Of a stretch of DNA of 64,000 nt, positions 58,403-64,000 are shown in pieces. The notes below the pieces were generated by a model. It was not told the DNA's origin. It saw only the letters and a list, made by a program, of their open reading frames with translations, and searched no databases. The stretch covers positions 76,321,371-76,385,370 of the forward strand of contig CM071573.1 in NCBI GenBank assembly GCA_036426205.1. The letters are read 5' to 3'. Both the position numbers and the translations under genes were made by a program. The stretch comes from Ascaphus truei (taxonomy: Eukaryota > Chordata > Amphibia > Anura > Ascaphidae). Positions within the stretch are counted from its first letter, which is position 1, and each line of letters starts with the position of its first letter.

Positions 58403-58672
58403 AACACACAAAGACACAAAGAAAACCCTATAAAAAGCACTCAGATATATCCGTATTATTTTCTGATCCAATACTTTATTATCTTACTGTCAGGAGGTTT
58501 TTCTTTTGTCTGCCTGTTTTTCATGTGTTATTATTTTTAACTGTTGTTGGTGACTAGATCTATAGTTAATAAAAATTATGTTGCTTTGGACTAGTTTATG
58601 CATCTTGTGTTGATACTTTTTGCAGATATATCTGAGTGCTTTTTATAGGGTTTTCTTTGTGTCTTTGTGTGT
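58403..58672. repeat. Foldback with perfect 47-bp arms
   Basis: Arms 'cacacaaagacacaaagaaa...gcactcagatatatc' (58404-58451) and their exact inverted copy (58624-58671) enclose a 170-bp loop. The phrase 'aaaagcactcaga' also occurs in the foldback at 62173-62628, so both belong to one family, perhaps Penelope-like ends. Confidence 0.7.
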
Positions 58673-58901
58673 TGTATATTGGTTTTTGGGTCCTTAGCAC
58701 CGCCAATCCCACATTTTATTTTCAGGGAGTATTGTTTGGCATTAGATATCTGAGTATTCATACGGCTGTTCTGATTGCGGTATTGTCTTTGTGTGTATAC
58801 ATATAGAGTGGTTTGCAGAAGTATTTGCCCCCTAATTAATAAAATAATTTATGCACAGCTGTAGGGGTTAAACTGAACATGGTTACATGAGGAGGAGGAG
58901 G

Positions 58902-59458
58902 TTAAATGTCAGCAAAGGAAATGTAAAACATGAACTTTACTGTTTGCATAAGTATTCTGCCCCTTAAGTCAGTACTTGGGAGAAGCCCCTTTGCAGCAAT
59001 TGCTGCTGTGATTCTTTTTGGATCGGTCTCTGCTAGCTTTGCACAGTGGGGTGGTGAAGTTTCTACCCATTCTTCACGGGGAAATTGATCCAGTTCTGAT
59101 AAGTTTGATGAGAATCGTCGATAAACGGCAATCTTCCAGTCTCGCCATAAATATTCGATTGGATTCAAGTCAGGACGGTGACTGGGCCACTCAAGAACAT
59201 TAATGCTCTTCTTGTTCAACCCACTCCAGTATGGCTTTGGCTTTGTGCTTCGGGTCACTGTCCTGCTGAAATATGAATTTCCTCCCCAGTGTCAGAGTCT
59301 TGTCTGACTGAAAAGGGCTTTCCTCGAGGATTCGCCTGTGCTTTGCACCATCCATTCTCCCCTCTATCCTGGCAAGCTTCTAAGTCCCTGCTGAAGAGAA
59401 GCGTCCCCATAACATGATGCTGCTACCACCGCTCCTGACAGTTGGGATTAGTACTGAT
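58902..59458 (-). pseudogene. Tc1 transposase, C-terminal half
   Basis: Minus-strand pieces: 'LWGRFSSAG' (about 59390-59420), followed by a stop, then the 118-codon frame 58902-59258 with 'NVLEWPSHRPDLNPIEYLW'. 'PDLNPIE' carries the third catalytic acid of the DD34E triad. After it come 'RRFSSNLSELDQF' and 'CAKLAETDPKRITAAIAAKG', the usual tail of Tc1 transposases. The N-terminal helix-turn-helix domain and the first two Asp residues are missing or interrupted. It cannot catalyse transposition. Confidence 0.85.
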
Positions 59459-59462
59459 TTAA

Positions 59463-59898
59463 AGCTGCAGTTCAGTCTTTTTTTTTTTTTTTACTTCAAT
59501 AGTTTCATGTGTGCAATCTCTAATTACCTAAAGAACTGTATAGCTGCAGGTCAATTCGTTCTCCGTGTATTGATAGGCAAAATTTGGTGACATCATTAGT
59601 GAAGGGATCTGTTTTTCTTCTGCTTCTTTCTCTCACTGGAAGCTCATGAATATTCATGAGCACTCCTGCACTGACATGTGCTAGAAGGAGGGCAGGGCTG
59701 ACAAAGGGGTGTGCCAGGGCTTGTGACAGGACATGAAGGGGCAGTGCCTTAGCAAATGGCTGTTAAAATAGAATACAAGAAAATTGGTCTTTCAAAGTTG
59801 TTTTTTTTAAAACAGAAAATGCTAAAAGTATTTTTTCTTACTACAGAACTGATTTATTAAAAAAAACACACATGCAGGATATTGACTGAACTGCAGCT
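59463..59898. mobile_element. TTAA-flanked foldback MITE nested in Tc1
   Basis: TTAA at 59459-59462 and 59899-59902. Ends AGCTGCAGTTCAGTC and GACTGAACTGCAGCT are perfect inverted copies of 15 bp. TTAA duplication is the hallmark of piggyBac-type insertion, although the end sequence is not the usual piggyBac CCC. The interior has no gene. It interrupts the 5' part of the Tc1 transposase and so is younger than that copy. Confidence 0.75.
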
Positions 59899-60403
59899 TT
59901 AAGAGGCTGAATACTTAAGCAATAAAGCAGTACATTTAATTTCATACATTTTCTTTGCTGACATTTCCCCTCCTCCTCATACAACAGAGCTCAGTTTAAC
60001 CACTACAGCGTTGTATCTTAGAATAAAAAAAGTTTGTTTGAAAATCTGTGCATACATTGTTTGTAATTCAACATTATTGGTAGGGGGCAAATACTTCTGC
60101 AAACCACTGTATATTATAAGACCTAAAATTCATGGTGCTCACAGTAAATCATATATTCCTTAGGGAGATATGCATATAGCTTTGAGGAAGGACAGACAGC
60201 CAAGATACAAAGCAATACATTATCAGACACTACAATCGAAACAGAGTTTCACAAAATCAAACATCAAACCAAGGTGTCCAGCAGTCAACTAAAAATGTCA
60301 TTTCAGTTTGCATTGCAAGCGAGAAAATTATTTCACTGTCTTATTGTAAAAATGGCGCTTATAAGAAGAGGAAGAGTAATTAGTGTGACATCTGAGCTCA
60401 ATG

Positions 60404-60578
60404 TTGGTGCTCAACTCCGGTCCTCAATACCCCCCAACAGGTCAGGTTTTCAGGGTATCCCTGCTTCGGCATAGGTGGCTAAATCAGTGGCTCCGTCAAA
60501 GACTGATCTATGCTGAAGCTGGAATATCCTTAAAACCTGACTTGTTGGGGGGTGTTGATGACTGGAGCTGAGCACCAC
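60404..60578. mobile_element. Palindromic hAT-type MITE
   Basis: 'gctcaactccggtcctcaat' and 'gatgactggagctgagc' with inner 'ctgcttcggcataggtgg' and 'atgctgaagctggaatatcc' match the 15886/42525 family. The 8-bp duplication is not clear. Confidence 0.65.
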
Positions 60579-61550
60579 TGCCCTGAGGTGCAAATGTACA
60601 TTCATTTCCAGAAAAAAATCGTCTACCTATAGCTCTTTGCCACTGGTTATTCAATGCACATATATGAAGAAGTCTCTCACTGACCCATTACATGTAATGC
60701 ACCCTGAGTACAAGAAGAAAAGACAAGTAAGGTCCTGAAAACTCTACACTGCACATTACAGTAGAACAACTCTGAAGAATTTGTCTACGTACTATGCTGA
60801 AAGGCAATACACCCTGTGTCAGGAATAATGCTGAGGCAAAATATGTTGCACTATGGGCACATTGTGAAGAACACAGTGCTGCATGAATACGCACTTCATA
60901 GATGGATGTACACTTTGGTCAAGGGAATAACTGTAAGCCATTCTGGAAGTCAGCGTGATTGGAAGGCCAAGTATCCATTGCAATGTCAACACATTTCTTA
61001 AAACTGTAAGCTACGCTATATAGATCCTTTTTCTTCTTCTACCTCAAACTGTACAACTGATTAATAGTTAAAAGTCCTTCCTGCCAATAGAGACAAATAC
61101 AAGTATAAAGTATATCTTAGCTTAAATAAACTGACTTTGATGAGTCGAACGCTTAATATTCTTCTTTTCACCTGGTCAAGTGGATTGGGTATTAGGCAAC
61201 GTTTCACAGATCTCCTGAAGGACAGTGACATTGTATCACTAGGGTAACACATGGGCTGTATGGTCTTGCTCACTGCTGAGCCTGACATGCCCTCTCCGAC
61301 ACCTAGCGTGAATTGACACATGATAAGACGCCTTCTCACATTCATTTTCCAAGCTCTTGAACAACTGCTGAGACTTGTAAATTGGCCAACTGTGAACTGA
61401 AATTTGCCAAAGAATCAGTCTTTGTCTATCTAAACTCCATGTAATAACAAGATCCAGCCCCTGTGCAAACATTTCAAATTATTATTATTTTTTTGGGGGG
61501 GGCACAAATTTGGGCACAAATTTGTGGGTTTAATTAAAAACTAATGGGCT
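60579..61550. other. Unique non-coding sequence
   Basis: No recognised feature. The 94-codon minus frame 61061-61345 has no domain. Confidence 0.5.
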
Positions 61551-61656
61551 GTGGTTCTCAACTCCAGTCCTCAAGACCCCCCCTCAGGTCAAGTTATCAG
61601 AATATCCCTGCTTCAGCACAGGTGGCTCAATCACTGGCTCAGTCAAAGACTGAGCA
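61551..61656. mobile_element. Half of a palindromic hAT-type MITE
   Basis: 'tctcaactccagtcctcaag' to 'ggctcaatcactggctcagt' is a left arm; the sequence then switches to a LINE 3' end. Confidence 0.65.
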
Positions 61657-61813
61657 CTGCCATCTACTGCACTTATTCCATTAACAGCTGTCTCTCTAAG
61701 TCTCCCAACATACCACTTAGATTGAAAGCTCTTCAGGGCAGGGATTTCTTATTGACTGATTCTCTTTACTGCACTTATTGTACTATAATTCCCAGTACTG
61801 TATTGTCTCATAT

Positions 61814-61860
<47 letters not shown>
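61657..61860 (+). mobile_element. LINE 3' end followed by (TA)n
   Basis: 'ttagattgaaagctcttcag' and 'ggcagggatttctta' mark a LINE 3' untranslated region. A (TA)n run at about 61811-61858 follows. 5'-truncated, no coding part. Confidence 0.55.
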
Positions 61861-61867
61861 TATATAT

Positions 61868-62090
61868 CCAAAAGAGGTCCCTGGCACTCCTAGGATTATA
61901 GGTGTAAGAGCGGTGCTTGGCCCATAAAGCTGAATAATGCATGTAATCACCAGCAAGGTGATAAAAAAGACAGCACTCACGGGTAATTCCACATAAATGT
62001 ATTCAGAGTGTTCACAACAAATTCCAACGTTTCGATCGTCTTTTTTATCACCTTTTTATCACACTTGCTGGTGATTACATGCATATATAT
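61868..62090. repeat. Foldback with Penelope-like features
   Basis: 'gaggtccctggcactcctag' opens it. 'gtaatcaccagcaaggtgat' (61938) and 'cttgctggtgattac' (62067) are inverted copies, and 'caacgtttcgatcgtc' lies between. On the minus strand this reads 'gacgatcgaaacgttg', a motif I associate with ends of Penelope-like elements. Confidence 0.5.
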
Positions 62091-62172
62091 GTATATATAT
62101 ATATTATATATCTATATAATATATATATATTGTATATATATATATATTATATCATATATATATCTATTATAA
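62091..62172. repeat. (TA)n microsatellite
   Basis: Interrupted TA repeat linking two foldback repeats. Confidence 0.8.
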
Positions 62173-62628
62173 ACACAGAAAAAGAACCTCTCAAAAGCAC
62201 TCAGACAAATTATGCAAATAATAATAGTATTTATTAATCAAATATGATGAAAAACAAAAAACAACTAACTGAAAACCTGCCTGACTAGTAGAATAAATTG
62301 AAATAGGATAACCCCAAGGAAACTAGACTACCATATAAATAAATAAACCATAATATAATCAATACCTCAAGTAATGTGACCACCATGGGGACAAGTACCC
62401 ATAGTGATCTACAACCGGCGTATTCCGGTAATGATTATATTATGGTTTATTTTTATATGGTAGTCTAGTTTTCCTTGGGGTTGTCCTATTTCAATTTATT
62501 CTACTTAGTCAGGCAGAGTTTCAGTTAGTTGTTTTTTTGTTTTTCATCATATTTTGATTTAAAAAATAACTATTATTATTTTGCATAATTTGTCTGAGTG
62601 CTTTTTAGAGGTTTCTTTTTCTATGTTT
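62173..62628. repeat. Foldback with ~190-bp arms
   Basis: 'cagaaaaagaacctctcaaa' and 'agaggtttctttttctatg' are the outer ends. Inverted similarity continues through 'ttgaaataggataacccc' / 'ggggttgtcctatttcaa' to 'aaaccataatataatca' / 'tgattatattatggttt', with a ~65-bp loop. Shares 'gcactcaga' and tail phrases with 58403-58672. Confidence 0.75.
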
Positions 62629-62795
62629 CTATATTTACTTTATTCCTCTAGCACCACCTAGCAGATAATTTTTCTGTCATTTCTTTTCAGTTATTTTTCT
62701 GATCAAGATAGGTTTTGACAATGCATTTACCTGTTGGTTGTTGATGCGGTATCCATTTATGTGTCTGTTATATATATATATATATATATGTAATC

Positions 62796-63605
62796 CATGT
62801 TCCCCCCGCCCTCCCCCGGTCGTAGACTGGACCCCTAGGGCGTAGTGAGGGCTGGTTACATGTATGTGGGTGGTGCGTACCTGTGAGGAACAGGAGGGCC
62901 TGAGTCTCCCGCGATGGTATTGGGGATAACAGGGACAGGCTTCTGGGGTATATGCCTCCATCTTCTTTAGCAACGGTGGTGCAGCGCCTCCATCTCTGGT
63001 GAGCCTTAAGGGATAAGGTGAAATCCTCCCAGAGAAGCCCTGGACTCAGGGCGAGAGATTTCAGTCTCACACAGTCTTTTGTATAAAAGCAGCAATGTCT
63101 TTATTCTGTACAGCAGATCAGCAGCACACAGCACAATGTACAGGGTCTTGTCCTCCTCTCCTACTCCTCCAGGCTGTACCCCTGCAGGATGGGCTGTATG
63201 GGGCTTCAATACCCCCGACACCCACCCCAAGGGTATACCCTCTGGGTGAGGCAAGATCCCCCCCCCTCACCCCCTGAGCAGGGTGAGGGGCATTGGTCCA
63301 CTACTATAGTCTTATCAGCTCTAAACAGGCTGGTCTTCTGCCTCCTCTCCAAGCACAGGTGTCACTCTAAGTCATCAATGTCAGAAGCATCGAAATCTCA
63401 CAAACGGCACCACATAGCAGCACAAAACTTTCACTGTACATTCTGCTGCGGATTTGTAGGTCAACGCAACTATTTTGAGGTTCCAATGTCACTCACCTCC
63501 CAAGTTATGGACATTCTAATGTCTAGCAAATCTCTTAGTGCAGGAACAGAGGGGCGGGGGGCGTGGCTACTAAGGGAGGGGGCGTGTCCTTGCCTGTGAC
63601 AGAGC
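62796..63605 (-). mobile_element. Possible LTR on the minus strand
   Basis: On the minus strand there is a TGTCACAGGCAAGG start (about 63600), a TATA-like 'gctgcttttatac' region and an AATAAAGAC signal (complement at about 63098-63106). The sequence is GC-rich relative to its flanks. No duplication was confirmed and no match to the other LTRs was seen. The 82-136 codon frames here have no domain. Confidence 0.3.
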
Positions 63606-63620
63606 TGTGTGTGTTATGTG

Positions 63621-63790
63621 CAGTGATTCTCAACTTGGGCTCCGTGTAGCAGTGGCCCTGTCCCTGGCTCTCCCCCCTCCACTCTCCTCCTCCCTCCTCC
63701 AGCCCGGCACTTGAGGGGGGGGGGAGTGAGAGGCTGCTTCTTCTCTTTACATGTGAGCTGAGGTAGGGAGAGAGGCTGCTTTTGCATGCT
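63621..63790. repeat. hAT-like terminus
   Basis: 'cagtgattctcaacttgggc' starts like the hAT MITEs at 27533 and 37290. The other end would lie beyond the window. Confidence 0.45.
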
Positions 63791-63799
63791 GCAAACTTT

Positions 63800-64000
<201 letters not shown>

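Larger units (their letters stand above)
58806..60109 (-). mobile_element. Tc1-like transposon with long terminal repeats
   Basis: TA on both sides (58804-58805, 60110-60111). Ends 'gagtggtttgcagaagtatt' and 'aatacttctgcaaaccactg' are inverted copies. Similarity extends inward about 190 bp ('gtcagcaaaggaaatgta' with 'acattttctttgctgac'), so the terminal repeats are long. The transposase is on the minus strand and only its C-terminal half remains. A TTAA-flanked MITE is nested within it. Confidence 0.85.

Noticed and set aside
63189..63599. 136-codon plus-strand frame
   Set aside because: Lies in a GC-rich repeat-like block, no domain, no conserved start context.

Overview
This window looks like nuclear, non-coding DNA of an amphibian, most likely a frog. 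It has no bacterial-style gene layout and no intact protein-coding gene that I can recognise. About half of it can be assigned to transposable elements: hAT, Tc1/mariner, PIF/Harbinger-like, TTAA-type, Helitron, L2/CR1-type LINEs, a Penelope-like element and LTR retrotransposons. The frog assignment is an inference from this mix and from a palindromic MITE family (arms around 'tatccctgcttcagcac') that I associate with anuran genomes. Nearly all long open frames are chance frames or translations of tandem repeats.

Layout. 0-5 kb: L2/CR1-type LINE pieces on the minus strand, one split by an internally deleted LTR retrotransposon (1064-2939, target duplication GGGCA). 5-16 kb: mostly unique sequence with hAT-type MITEs (7139-8066 with a 28-bp minisatellite, 10120-10509, 15886-16067), a diverged LTR-like block (11237-13100) and a 600-bp foldback (15009-15610). 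17.5-18.9 kb: decayed Penelope-like element with RT motif and GIY-YIG endonuclease. 20-25 kb, 29.6-32.2 kb, 44.7-45.8 kb and 46.9-49.2 kb: four members of one foldback family with PIF/Harbinger-type ends, the first split by a solo LTR (20906-22220, TSD CATAC). 26-29 kb: a 30-bp minisatellite and further MITEs. 32.9-35.7 kb: unique sequence. 35.75-38.26 kb: a candidate Helitron with nested pieces. 39.7-44 kb: CR1-like RT fragment, LINE 3' end, hAT MITE, LTR fragment. 49-54 kb: microsatellites, foldbacks, a mariner-like MITE, and a decayed SANT/Myb-like gene (53.65-54.38 kb). 58-60 kb: a Tc1 element with a TTAA-flanked MITE nested in it. 60-64 kb: more foldbacks, LINE 3' tails and a GT repeat that runs off the end of the window.

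Most notable: three separate copies of the Harbinger-like family (23.4, 31.3 and 47.5/48.1 kb) carry the same block, consisting of a cAMP-response-like TGACGTCA or CCAAT motif, a TATA-like box, a purine-rich leader and a splice-donor-like end. In the copy at 46.9-49.2 kb this block is present twice, back to back, as a ~320-bp inverted repeat, which looks like a divergent promoter pair. All coordinates and identities were read by eye; nothing was computed or searched.
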